From NCBI GenBank assembly GCA_033297075.1, contig MU858045.1, positions 496,001 to 560,000 on the forward strand: a DNA stretch of 64,000 nucleotides, read 5' to 3'. Each line of letters begins with the position of its first letter. Positions within the stretch are counted from its first letter, which is position 1. The notes beneath the pieces were generated by a model. The model saw nothing but the letters and a program-made list of their open reading frames with translations. It did no database searches and was not told the origin of the DNA. This document shows, one piece after another, positions 1 to 10,426 of the stretch. A program made the position numbers and the translations under genes. The DNA comes from Rhypophila decipiens (taxonomy: Eukaryota > Ascomycota > Sordariomycetes > Sordariales > Naviculisporaceae).

Positions 1-588
1 CGCCCATTCTCGACAGGTGGCGGTGGTGTTGCAAAAGGATGCGATGTCCGGAGATGGAGAAAAAGCAAACATGGAGCGGAGAATTATCTTTGCTGTTCTT
101 TTACAGTGGTCTTGCACGTGGACCGAATATTCTCACAACAATGGAAGGTTCGATGCTGCCCGTCATGGAGTATCAATTCACCGCCGGTCTTTTAAGTTGA
201 TCGCACCTCCCCATCTGAGGAAGGTGTGCATAGACACATCCATCCCGAGTGGCCGGTCGCTAAACGGGGCTCAGCCTCCTCGACTCACCGTGACCGGATG
301 AACGAACAGTAGTGTAAGTGTGTATAAAGTTTAATTCTCCACCACGACAGATCCATGTTTCATCCCGTCCCCGGGCAAGGCTGAAGATACAACGTTACTG
401 ACAGCTAGGACCTGTCATGCGATGAGCCTCGGCGTCAACGATCGCAACTTTTCAGTCTCCACGATGATAGCAATAACGACGTAAACAGAGACTCGGAGAA
501 AAAAAGGGGGGAATTTGCAGGTCCGGACCATGACTGAAGCTTTATCTCAAAAGCGTAGCTAGCTTGGAACTGACCAGAGCCTCGATTG
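1..588. other. Intergenic, upstream of the cyanovirin-like gene
   Basis: No supportable gene. A 94-codon plus-strand open frame near the left edge (17-301) has no recognisable domain, no protein-like composition and no start context, so it is not called. The right-hand part is the probable promoter region of the secreted-protein gene that starts at 720. Confidence 0.5.
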
Positions 589-594
589 TATAAA
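589..594 (+). promoter_or_regulatory. TATA box of the cyanovirin-like gene
   Basis: A perfect TATAAA lies about 125 bases ahead of the start codon at 720. It is followed by a C/T-rich leader with several TCAG/CTCA initiator-like steps (about 615-660). Such a clear TATA box suits a regulated, highly transcribed fungal gene for a small secreted protein. This is inferred from sequence only. Confidence 0.5.
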
Positions 595-719
595 GACAGT
601 AAGTTTTCCCATCAAGTCAAGTTCTCAGTTCTCAGCTCACCATCACCTCAGATTCACTCATTTTACTCCATCGTCTCCCAACCAGCCCACCTGCCCTCAG
701 TCCTCCCACCTCGAACAAG

Positions 720-1360
720 ATGCAGTTCCTCAACCTAGCCCTCCTCATGGCCAGCGCCTCGGCCGTCCTCGCTAGCCCCGTGGCCACTCCCGCTCCCGCC
801 GCGGCCGCGGCCGCGGCCCCGGCCCCCGGCTTCCTCGACCTCGTCCCCGAGTCGACCTCCTCAGGAAGTCTCAGCAAGCGCAGCTTCGTAGGCTCCTGCA
901 GAAACTGCCAGATCGCACCCTACCCGTCCCAAAGAACCCAGGATCTCTCCTGCGACTGCAGAAACGAAAGGGGCGACTACATCATGGCCTACCTCAACCT
1001 CGACACCTGCTACATCAATAGCAACGGCACGCCCAAGCTGAAGAAGAACGGCAATCCCACTTTCAGCAGCGGCTGCCATTGGACCAACAAGGGAAAGCAG
1101 GTCGAGGGCAGCAAGTCGTGGATGGTCGAGTCTGAGTGCAGCAGGAATGGCAACGAGTGGATTAGATCAACTTGGGACCTGAGTATGTTTCTTTTTCTTT
1201 TTCCTTGTTATTTTTCATCTACCTGCTCTTCTCCAAACCTAACCCTTTCTATATTTGTTTTTACCACATATAAACTGACAACCCTCTCTCTCTCTCACAC
1301 ACTTCATTAGACAACAACATTCACAACTCCAACGGCAAATTGCGGTGCGACGCCGCTTAA
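720..1360 (+). CDS. Secreted cyanovirin-N-like (CVNH) protein
   Basis: Predicted 170-residue protein from two exons, 720..1182 and 1311..1360, with a 128-base GT-AG intron (GTATGT...CATTAG). The first ~18 residues form a signal peptide (hydrophobic core, AVLA|S end). An Ala/Pro-rich propeptide follows and ends in SLSKR (residues 50-54), a Kex2-type dibasic site just before the folded part. Residues ~56-168 match the CVNH fold: GSCRNCQI near the start, an LSCDC strand, a YLNLDTCYINSNG segment, and a closing NNNIHNSNGKLRC encoded by exon 2. CVNH proteins of filamentous fungi are small lectin-like proteins that bind high-mannose glycans; most have no known biological role. Without splicing the frame would lose the last conserved strand and its cysteine, which supports the intron. 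A secreted, Kex2-processed lectin is the likeliest reading. Confidence 0.82.
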
Positions 1361-4300
1361 GATACCTATGGACCCAGCGCCAACATGGCTCTTAATCCAG
1401 TACGACCGACCGATGACCTACGCATCTACCTGACAACCACATTATGAGTATTAGTTCATAAGGGCTGTGAGTAAAGGGGGGTTACTTACTTGCTTCTTCT
1501 GTTACTTGGGGCTTCAATTGAGAAACGGAAAGTTGAAAGGGGGTTTGATGAAGGGGGGAAAAGCATATCATAATTTTTACCTCGTTATATTTCTTTGTAT
1601 ATACATACCTTAGTTTGGCTTCACTGTAATTTTGAGTGTACATGGTTTCTCATTCCTCCTCGTTTCTTTTCGCTAATTATCTCGCTGGCTCATTCATTCA
1701 CAATGGCATGCCACATCTGTACCATCATGTTTCTTCAACTACTATCTCTGAGTCTACCCACCCAGTCTTTAACACGAAATACCTACGTAACAATGTACCT
1801 CCCTACTGGAAATTAAGGGCACACCATGGAACTTCACACTACTTTACTGATGATACCTGATTTAATTACATGCATCTCTTTCGTCCCTATTGTTCATGAT
1901 CAACCGTCACTGCAGGGTATGATGACATGTCGTTCCAAATAGAACATCGCATTCTCAGCAAGCTAGCTCGTGCAAAAGTTCTCAAATATCTCAATAATTC
2001 AAGAAAAGGGGTGTAGTTCAGATCCGCGAGATATAAACAAGTTTTGCATGCAATGAGGTGGTGCATGGCTGCAAGGGTTGCTTCTAAATTATCCCCCATG
2101 ATGCTAATTCCATATTTCCAGTGTATCATTCAATGCGTTCTAGAAGCCCGGGGGTATGCACCTCATGTATATATTAAGAACACCCCACGTTTCCGTCCAC
2201 GGGTATTTCCTTGATAAAGGCACAGGAGACTTACCGCTACAGTTTGGCTCGAACTTGCTGGGATAATGCCACGCTTTTTAACAGCGACTGGTCTGCAGGC
2301 CAGCGGCGTGGTGTGCAGAAAACCTGTAATGATGGATGACTCGGATTCCAGTTTGAATATTGGGGAAAGCGCCTGAAAGAGAAGCAAAAAATAAAAGAAA
2401 AAAGCAGGACCTTCTGTGGCACAGAACGACGACATTTCTGTCTCCGGTGACTCTGGCATTGTTCAGCTTTTATTATCTCCTTATGGACCTGAACTGGTCA
2501 TCTCAGGGGATACCTTGGCGATCTGATAATCCACGGTTCGGGGACCATACGGACAAGTTGATAACTGCTGACGGTCTCGCCAGAAACAACAGCTGAAAAC
2601 CGCATCCCAGACTTTTATTTCGCCTTTGGCCCCTAGAATTCTGTTAATTGTGGTTTCAGATGCCAACACCAAACATGTGAGATGATGTGTTGATGACTGA
2701 ACCGCTGGCTAGGGTTATGAAGAGTCGTTGAGCGTCCTTATACAACAGACCCCAGCGGAGATGGCGATGAACTGAAAACAACATGTCCTCATCGTCATTG
2801 CCGCTAAGAATACCAAACATTCCGGTCTGGCAAGACATGAAAACGGATATCGATGGGCAGCCATGATGAGCCATGATCGAATATCATGGCAACCTGGAAG
2901 TCAAGGTGTGGCGGCCGATGCGGCGCATGGGTGGGTGTTTAGACGCCAGCGCAAGTAATTTTGTAAAACCTTTATGCAGGCCAGGCAGTCGGCGACGTCC
3001 CGGCGATATGATTGGATCCCCGGATTCGTTCCTCTCCCTATGGCTTGGCCGGGGTTTAAGGTGTAACGGGTCCCGCACGGGTCCTTCCAATGCCCTGCGG
3101 CACTCAAGAACGGCGCCAGATCGAGAGGTCGCAGCCATTAGGGACCTGGGGCTTTACGAGCCACAGAAGGAGGATGGAAACTCACCTAGGTATGCAACTC
3201 GATGGTGAGGTCAATCAACTTGTGTGACAACAGGCGAGTATAAGAGAAACTGTAGCAAGTAGGTAGTGCTCTGAGATCTCGGTTGGGATCAATCAGTCAG
3301 CCAGGGCAGGTGGTGCCCAGCCACAGTACTGTGGTTGGTGCTCCTGTTATTATGCCGTGTGGCATGCTGGGATCCAGGCTGATGTGAGCCACGTCTCGTC
3401 GGCCGGTCTGTCGGTCGGATCGTTCCACGACTGGCCTGGAAGAATTCCATCTGGATCAAGAAAGCCTGGCATAGCTTTCTGGTGGTCGTGACGATGGATT
3501 TCGAGAACCGGATCAATGCCACCCCCAAAACAGGCAGTGGTCAAGTAAGAGCGATGATATGGCCACCAAAGAAGGATATGGGAGATATCAACAAGTGTTT
3601 GTTGTTTCCAATCTCTGCGTGCCATGTCATCATTCATGGTTCCATGTAGATCATCATGGATTGGTGATAAGTGATATCAACAACTTGAGGTCTCAACGTC
3701 TCAAGCACCAGTATCATTGACCGAGTTGGGCCGGTTTTACACTGTCGAATTTGAGACGGTCCCATTAGTTGGCTGGCTGCATTGTAATCTGTGGGACTGT
3801 GGTATGTGATGTCAAGATGTGCTTCGCTGCTTCACCTTGGTCAATGAATCGGAATAATTGATCAATTATTGGGTGGACGGTGTCGGAGGAGAGAAGAGCG
3901 ACAAAAAATCCGCCTTGGGCATTCCCATGGCCAGAGGACCAGAAGGAGGGGCACATGCCACAAGAAGCGCAAAATGGGGCTGTGAAATGCGCCTCACAGG
4001 TACTACAAAAAAACTGCCTTGACGATAGTGGACGGAAGGAGGACTGGATGGACCGATAGACCGTTCTCTCATCGAGGTGGGGTGGTGGGGTATAACTGTT
4101 TTTTTGACAGGAACCATGTCTGGCGTTCATGGAAGGCATGGATGGGCCTGCCTTCCCAAGCAATAATGCCGAACCGCCAGATGAGTCCATCATGAGGCTG
4201 CTCTTGCCATGTTTGGTGTTTCTCGCGGCTCAATTTCCGGAAACCAAACCTACCAAGTACCAAGCTAGAGGGCGTGCTCCAAACCTTTAATCGCCAACAA

Positions 4301-5763
4301 AGCTCCCAAATGGAAATTCCGAATACCTCTCTTGTCTCTTGCGTTTTCTACTCAAGTTCATATCATAGTTCTATTGTCGCAACTTCACCAACTTTACCAC
4401 ACGATGAACATCTGCCCACCCCTGCCACGTCCAAACTGGCTGGTAGGTACTGTGCAGGACTGTGGATGTTGCCAGGCTTGGCTGTCTCTTCACAGCCCCA
4501 GTCATGTCGTGGTTGTCAAGGCCGTCGTCCCAACTAGTTAAGCGAAGGGCTGGAATCACACCCCAATCCCTATCATTTCGTTTCATCGCCTTATCAAACG
4601 GTACCCGCTCGGTCGCGGAACCAGTGCCGGACCCCGGGTTCTGCCACAGTTGAGGCTTTCTTGACGGCGTTTTTGTTCATGTTTCCCTTGCTAGAACAAG
4701 CAATTGTGGCAGGTGGAGTGACTTTGATACTCCAACAGAAATCGTCCCATCTCTCACAATTCCATCCTAGACTACACCACGGAATACTACTGCATGCTGA
4801 TGCTTGCTGATGCTATGGACATGAACCCAGAGACCGACCTCTTCAGCAACTCGTCCGCGGGCTAGATGCCTTGGACCTACGGACCCTTGGGTGCTATTAT
4901 GTTCATGCATTAGGCTGCGTTCCGTGCAGCAGCTTCTTGGCCGCAAGTCGCTGTGTCCACTGCCAGACAGTAGCAGAATCTCTGGTGTGATGCTACTATT
5001 CAAGTCTGTCCTATTACTGTCCGGGACACTCGGTACGCTCGGTTTCTATCTACAGAATAAAGGCACGACCTGGGTCTCGCAAAAATGACATGCAGCTCGA
5101 ATAAGGCTGTCAATTGAGCACGACTTCGATGCCCCACGGCCCAAGGCCCCTCTCCCCAATCAGGCTAACCCCCTACGGAGCACAGAGGCTACGATAGGCC
5201 CCAGTCCCAGTCCCCAGCTGCCTCCCCCTGTCGTCCTCGCATCGCAAGCGCTATTACCAGTTCAGGGCTCGGAACCGCAGCCCGTCCTGCGCCTCGCCCC
5301 CAATTTCCATCCAGCTCGTGGACCGTTGTTTCTCGTCGCCGGGCCCAGGACAACTTGATCTTTTACACCACCTGGACCTAAAGTCATCCAACAACTCTCT
5401 CCAGTCCCTTTCTTGGTTCCTTGTTCCTGACGCAACTTCATCCTTCCTGGAGCTAACACGACGAGATCAAAGAGACACCCTGTTCATGTCGATTGTTCCT
5501 CTGCTGCCAGTGCCACCAACGAAACCCCTGACCTGACTGTTCACTCACCCCGCGACTCCTATTGCTACCGTCAGCAGTCACCCCCGCAGTCGCACCCAAA
5601 ACCTGACTGTCCAGAGTTCGGAATATCATGAGCGCCGCCTAGAGTCTGGTCACTTCTGGGATCTCCCGCAAACCTGGGGCACGCGCCGCAGCTTCCATAA
5701 TATATACATACCTACATCACGTAGACTCGCTTCCCATACCTGCTCCTCCTTCCTTCGTTAATC
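1361..5763. other. Intergenic, 4.4 kb
   Basis: No convincing gene. Open frames here (for example 2873-3208 plus and 3765-4193 minus) are short, overlap each other on both strands and show no domain or repeated codon bias. The last ~1 kb is C-rich with CCCAGTCCC-like runs, and TATATA occurs at 5701-5706, about 60 bases before the next start codon; this is the likely promoter and leader of the zinc-finger gene at 5764. Confidence 0.5.
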
Positions 5764-8700
5764 ATGGCTTCGGCATATACGTTGTACCCCACGGCTGCCC
5801 GGCGCGATCAGATCAGTGACCCCCGCAACATCGCGCACGACTCCCAATACGTTCAGCAGATCCCGCCGTCCACGCCGGGAAACGGGTCGCTTCACCCCAG
5901 CTACTCGACGGAGTTCCGTAGCGCCTCGGGCTCTCCCGCCCTGAACAACGAAGCTACACCTGCTGAGTCCGAGTCCACATTGAGTGTCCACTACCAGTCG
6001 AGCGAGTTCAGCGAATCAGACGACCCCTTTTTTGGAATCAACTTTGGCTCCATTGACGACGGCTCACCATCCTTCCTCGGAGAGCCCTTTGCCCAGGTGC
6101 CAAAAGATGACCAGCTACTGAGCGGCCAGACCAGCTTCGATTTACCACAGGGCACGGCCTACTTCCCACTCAGTCCCGACAAGACGCCCTCTCTTCACAC
6201 ATCATCTCCCAACGGCGAAAAAAGGTCCGGTGGCCGAGCTACCTTCCCCAGCATCCAGACTGATTTGGATGCCCAACAGGACTTTGTCTTCACTGGACCA
6301 GCCGCTTCAGCCTTCACCGTCAAGCAGCCCAACTTCCAGTTTACCCCCGACACCAGCGGGAGCGGCCGATCCAGTGACGACGGGCTCGCTCCGGCTGCGC
6401 TTATTATGCCTGCTCAGAGCCCCCAGGTTACCGTCTCGGAGTGGGGCAAGGATGAGGTGGTCCCCTACGATCTAAACGCCGATGACCACCAACATGGGCC
6501 TACCGGCGACGTAAACACTCAATACTCGGCCCAGGGAGCGAGGAGCCTTCCACCTTCTCGCGATGGCTCTGGCCGTTGGGTCCCCAACCAGGCTACCGGC
6601 CAGAGCGGCTTGGATCCGAATAGCCGGCCCACAAATGAGGTACCCAGCATGAATGAGATGGAGGCCAACCGAAAGGTCGACGAGAAGAACCAAGAAGTCG
6701 ACGGGTGGCTGGACAACCACCTCAATAACGGGTTCGATCAAAACGCGGAGAGGAACGCGCAACGCTCGGCTGACGATGATGACAATATCCCTGAACGGGA
6801 AATTGCTCTCGGCAGCGAGACGGAGAACAGACATGTGCCTGGGCAAACTTACTACGTTGAAAAAGGTGGCGAGTTGACCGAGGCAGACCTGGAACTCATG
6901 CGCCAAGGCCGAAATTGGGCTGATGCTCCGCTCCCATTTGCCATCTCAAAACCGGAGACGACGCATTACCAGCCAGAGACGTCACAAGCCGCCATTGAAA
7001 AGTTTGAGGAGCTGTGTAGGGATAACGCATCGGTAGTGTCAAGGGCGGCCACATGGGGCACGAGACGACGCAGCTTGCCCAGTATCTCGGACTTCGAGGG
7101 TGTTACCAGCGGAAACTTCCTGAAGAAATTGTCGTTGAGTCGAGGCGAAGCCAGGCGACCGAGCATCCTGAAGGAGCTCCGGGGGCTCATGGTCAAGAAG
7201 CCAAACGCCAACAACCTGAACAAACGGACGCGGCCCGAGACTGAGGCCGAGGCGTCGGGCACCAAAACGCCAGTCGAGAGAAAAGACACGCTCAATCTCT
7301 CACCCCCTGGCCGCTCGCTGAGCTGGAACAAGAAGCAAGATGTGCCCAGTATCAACACAGCCTTCGTTGCTATGGGCAGCAACATGGCATCTATTGGTGC
7401 CACTCACACGAGGAGCGGCTCAATCAGCGCCACTCCCATAACATCACCGAGAAGCCCCAGCAACTTCTCGCTGAGTGTCAAGAAACCGCTCAACCGCATC
7501 CGAAGCAAGTCTGATCTGCCCAAAAACCCACAGTCCGGACTTGCCGATATGTGGAGGAAGTCGGGCGGACCTCCTGTCGCGTATCTGGCCAAGCCCCCAG
7601 CCAACGCAGCCGAGGCGGAAGACGACGACGACGAAGATGAGGACAGCTACGAGGATTCGGAGAACAAGGATGCGGCCAACAAGCTGATTGAGGAAATCAC
7701 GCCCAATTTCGGCGGATTCCAGCAACATGTCTTGAAGTTGAACCCCATGTTGGACAAGACCAATAATTATCTTGTCGATCGCATTGCCCACCAGCAAATC
7801 ATCCGATACAAGAGCCTCTTGAACGCGAGGGTCAAGCACCTTCAGAATGTGAGCAACCGGAACTGCTCGGCGGGAGCCATGTGCATTGCCATGGGTGGGA
7901 GTGCGAACGCGCTCGACTCCAGGGGAGACGCGCGCGGGCTCGATCCCATGTCGGCAAGGTATGACGGTTCCGACGGGGATGTAACGCCGTTGGAGGGCGT
8001 CATCAGCCAGGAAAGCTTCCCCCCTGATATTCCGATGCCGCCGACGGCCACCCTGCCGGCCGAATTCGAGTGCCAGCTGTGCTTCCAGCCCAAGAAATTC
8101 CAGAAGCCGTCTGACTGGACCAAGCACGTGCATGAAGACGTGCAGCCTTTCACATGCACGTGGGACCGTTGCCGCGACCCCAAGATCTTCAAGAGAAAGG
8201 CCGATTGGGTTCGTCACGAGAACGAAGGCCACCGACACCTTGAGTGGTGGACCTGCGATGTGGAAGACTGCCGCCACATTTGCTACCGCCGGGACAACTT
8301 CCTGCAGCATCTGGTGCGCGAGCACAAGTTCGCCGAGCCCAAGATCAAGACCAAGGCCGCCATCAAACGCATGGGCAACAACGACCCGACATGGCAAAAG
8401 GTAGACCAGTGCCACGAAGAGACGCAAGTCGAGCCCCAGCAGGAGCCTTGCCGGTTCTGCGGAAAGGTGTTCCCAACGTGGAAGAAGCTGACGGTCCATC
8501 TGGCCAAACACATGGAACAAATCAGCCTCCCTATCCTTAAACTGGTGGCCAAAAAGGAACTTGAGGCCGACACCATCATCAGCCCTGTACAAGAGCCGCC
8601 CCAGCGACAGTTCCCCATCACGTACCCGATCAAGCAGGAGCAAAACCCCTACGGGACGTCTCCCATGAACCAAACGCCGCTATCTCTTGGCTTCTCGACT

Positions 8701-9246
8701 TCCCCACAGCACCAGTTCCCACAGTCCGTCATGTACCCCATCGTCCCGCCGTCTTACCAGCCCTCGCTCTACACGGGGTACGACGCCCTGCCCCAGGCCA
8801 TGAGCGCTGCCTCATTGTCCACACCCATCAACCATTACCCATCCATTGACACACAGAGCCACGCCTATTCCGGTCTGCAGCCTGTGGTCACCTCGGTGGC
8901 GACCGGACCGGGCTCGTTCATGGTCTCGGCCCCGAGCCACACCCACGGCTACATGTCTAACCTCTCGGTGTCGGTGCCGCAGCAACAGACGCAGGATGTT
9001 GTTAATGGGATGGAGCCGTTCCCCAGCCTGTCACTCAACCCGCTGGGTTTGCAGGACCATCAACAGGGCATGCACGGGTATAACCACCCGCATCAGCAAC
9101 AGCAGCACCTGATGGACCCCCACAGCGCCAATGGCAATGGAATGGGTGGCGATCAATATGTCTCTCAGCCAGGAGGGTCAGTATCGCCGTACGATCGGTC
9201 ACCCCATCAGCAGCAGCAACAGAATGGCTTCTATGGACAGCGGTGA
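5764..9246 (+). CDS. Large C2H2 zinc-finger protein, probable transcription factor
   Basis: Single uninterrupted frame of 1160 residues; the start has A at -3 (AATCATGG). The first ~680 residues are disordered, Ser/Pro/Asp-rich, with a basic stretch near residues 430-490 and an acidic run (DDDDEDED) near residue 620. A helical region follows (~640-700). Residues ~770-915 hold the zinc-finger block: CxLC at the start, a finger reading FTCTWDRCRDP...H, one reading WWTCDVEDCRH...H, and a last one CRFCGKVF with HLAKH. The spacing is irregular, like the paired C2H2 modules of other large fungal regulators. The C-terminal ~240 residues are rich in Gln, Pro, Ser and Tyr, with short poly-Gln runs, resembling an activation domain. 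It is probably a nuclear DNA-binding protein; target genes are unknown and I do not recognise a named orthologue. Confidence 0.82.
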   Translation: MASAYTLYPTAARRDQISDPRNIAHDSQYVQQIPPSTPGNGSLHPSYSTEFRSASGSPALNNEATPAESESTLSVHYQSSEFSESDDPFFGINFGSIDDGSPSFLGEPFAQVPKDDQLLSGQTSFDLPQGTAYFPLSPDKTPSLHTSSPNGEKRSGGRATFPSIQTDLDAQQDFVFTGPAASAFTVKQPNFQFTPDTSGSGRSSDDGLAPAALIMPAQSPQVTVSEWGKDEVVPYDLNADDHQHGPTGDVNTQYSAQGARSLPPSRDGSGRWVPNQATGQSGLDPNSRPTNEVPSMNEMEANRKVDEKNQEVDGWLDNHLNNGFDQNAERNAQRSADDDDNIPEREIALGSETENRHVPGQTYYVEKGGELTEADLELMRQGRNWADAPLPFAISKPETTHYQPETSQAAIEKFEELCRDNASVVSRAATWGTRRRSLPSISDFEGVTSGNFLKKLSLSRGEARRPSILKELRGLMVKKPNANNLNKRTRPETEAEASGTKTPVERKDTLNLSPPGRSLSWNKKQDVPSINTAFVAMGSNMASIGATHTRSGSISATPITSPRSPSNFSLSVKKPLNRIRSKSDLPKNPQSGLADMWRKSGGPPVAYLAKPPANAAEAEDDDDEDEDSYEDSENKDAANKLIEEITPNFGGFQQHVLKLNPMLDKTNNYLVDRIAHQQIIRYKSLLNARVKHLQNVSNRNCSAGAMCIAMGGSANALDSRGDARGLDPMSARYDGSDGDVTPLEGVISQESFPPDIPMPPTATLPAEFECQLCFQPKKFQKPSDWTKHVHEDVQPFTCTWDRCRDPKIFKRKADWVRHENEGHRHLEWWTCDVEDCRHICYRRDNFLQHLVREHKFAEPKIKTKAAIKRMGNNDPTWQKVDQCHEETQVEPQQEPCRFCGKVFPTWKKLTVHLAKHMEQISLPILKLVAKKELEADTIISPVQEPPQRQFPITYPIKQEQNPYGTSPMNQTPLSLGFSTSPQHQFPQSVMYPIVPPSYQPSLYTGYDALPQAMSAASLSTPINHYPSIDTQSHAYSGLQPVVTSVATGPGSFMVSAPSHTHGYMSNLSVSVPQQQTQDVVNGMEPFPSLSLNPLGLQDHQQGMHGYNHPHQQQQHLMDPHSANGNGMGGDQYVSQPGGSVSPYDRSPHQQQQQNGFYGQR

Positions 9247-10426
9247 ATGATGTGATTATGTGGTAGCTTGTTCTTTGTTATTCTCCATCACCGTATTTGT
9301 TCTCTGTCACCCCTGTTGATACCCTATATCATTATATCTTGGCTTTTACATGTATCCGTTTTGCCGCCCCGGGCAGTCTCTGGGGCTGGGCTCTCGGTGT
9401 GGGGGTGTTTGGATGGACCTTTGGATTGTTTGTCTGATGTGCCTCTGTCTGTCCTGGTTTGAATGAAGAATATGGGATATGGAAACGGCCTTGTTCGCGC
9501 TCTTGTGTTCCATTTATTTTCTTGGGCTCTTTGGATTGGTGGCTTTCTCCTCAACAAGCGAGCACGTTTTCTGGTGGCGGCGCATGTCTTTGATTGCTCT
9601 TTCTTGGTGGTTTTGTTTTCTCTGTTCCACTTGAACTCTTCCCAACAAAGTTTCTGCTTTTATTGCTTTTGTCTATTTCTTTTTGAATTTATACGTTTTG
9701 CCATATCCGGTCTTGATAGTATAAAGGGTTGGATTGGTATCGGCTGGCTGGGTGGATTGGCTTGCAATTGGATGAATGAAACGAACCCCAGACTTTTTAC
9801 ACTGTCATCTGCTGCTACCTGAGTGGTACTCACCTACCCTTATCTCGGTATGCACACACATTATTATTTATCTAGTATCAAACTCTCTATTCCGCTCGGT
9901 CTTATTTTGGTGGATTCTTTGTTCCAACGAAACATGAATATGCAGTTCTTTTGTAAATCACCAGGATTTCTGTGTCAAAGCTGCACTGTGTGCCTCACCA
10001 AGTTCCACTCAAGTGTCCTTGTGATCTCTTACTTGGCCCCTAAAAGTGAGAGACAAATGAAATTTATTTCTAGAGAATGTAATTTAGATACAGAGAGATA
10101 CCACCAACCAAGGATATTGGCCCCTTGAAGTGAGAGACAAATGAAATTCTTTCTAGCGATTGTATTTTAGATACAGACAGATACCACCAACCAAGGATAC
10201 AAGACTCCTCGTTCTTCTTACCTGCCAGATCACACCCAGCTATCCAACTCGGTCGAGGGAGGGACCCAGACAAGTCAGACTGCATGTCAAACCCTCCAGT
10301 CCCAGATCCATCCCCGTTCGACCTCCATCAACTGACCTGCCCGTCCCCTCGCATGATCCTCCAGACAGGACTATCAGTTCCTGCCATGGCCCCAATGGTC
10401 AAATCGCCGAACTGCACATGTTGAGC
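9247..10426. other. Intergenic between convergent genes
   Basis: This T-rich stretch holds the 3' ends of the C2H2 gene (plus) and of the Lys/Glu-rich gene (minus). Open frames at 9463-9822 and 9823-10128 are low-complexity translations of T-rich DNA and are not called. The only structured element is the tandem duplication at 10033-10199. Confidence 0.5.
10033..10199. repeat. Tandem duplication, two ~84-bp units
   Basis: Unit 1 is 10033-10116 and unit 2 is 10117-10199. Both begin TTGGCCCCT, share AGTGAGAGACAAATGAAATT and end GATACCACCAACCAAGGATA. They differ by scattered substitutions and a one-base gap. The changes are not confined to C-to-T or G-to-A, so this does not look like repeat-induced point mutation. 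The units abut directly, in the 3' region between two convergent genes. Confidence 0.85.

Noticed and set aside
3765..4193. 142-codon Cys-containing minus-strand frame
   Set aside because: The CxxC pairs are irregular and do not form a known zinc-binding pattern; alternative frames overlap fully.
7444..8673. 409-codon minus-strand frame
   Set aside because: Antisense shadow of the zinc-finger region of the 1160-residue gene; the plus frame has clear C2H2 motifs.
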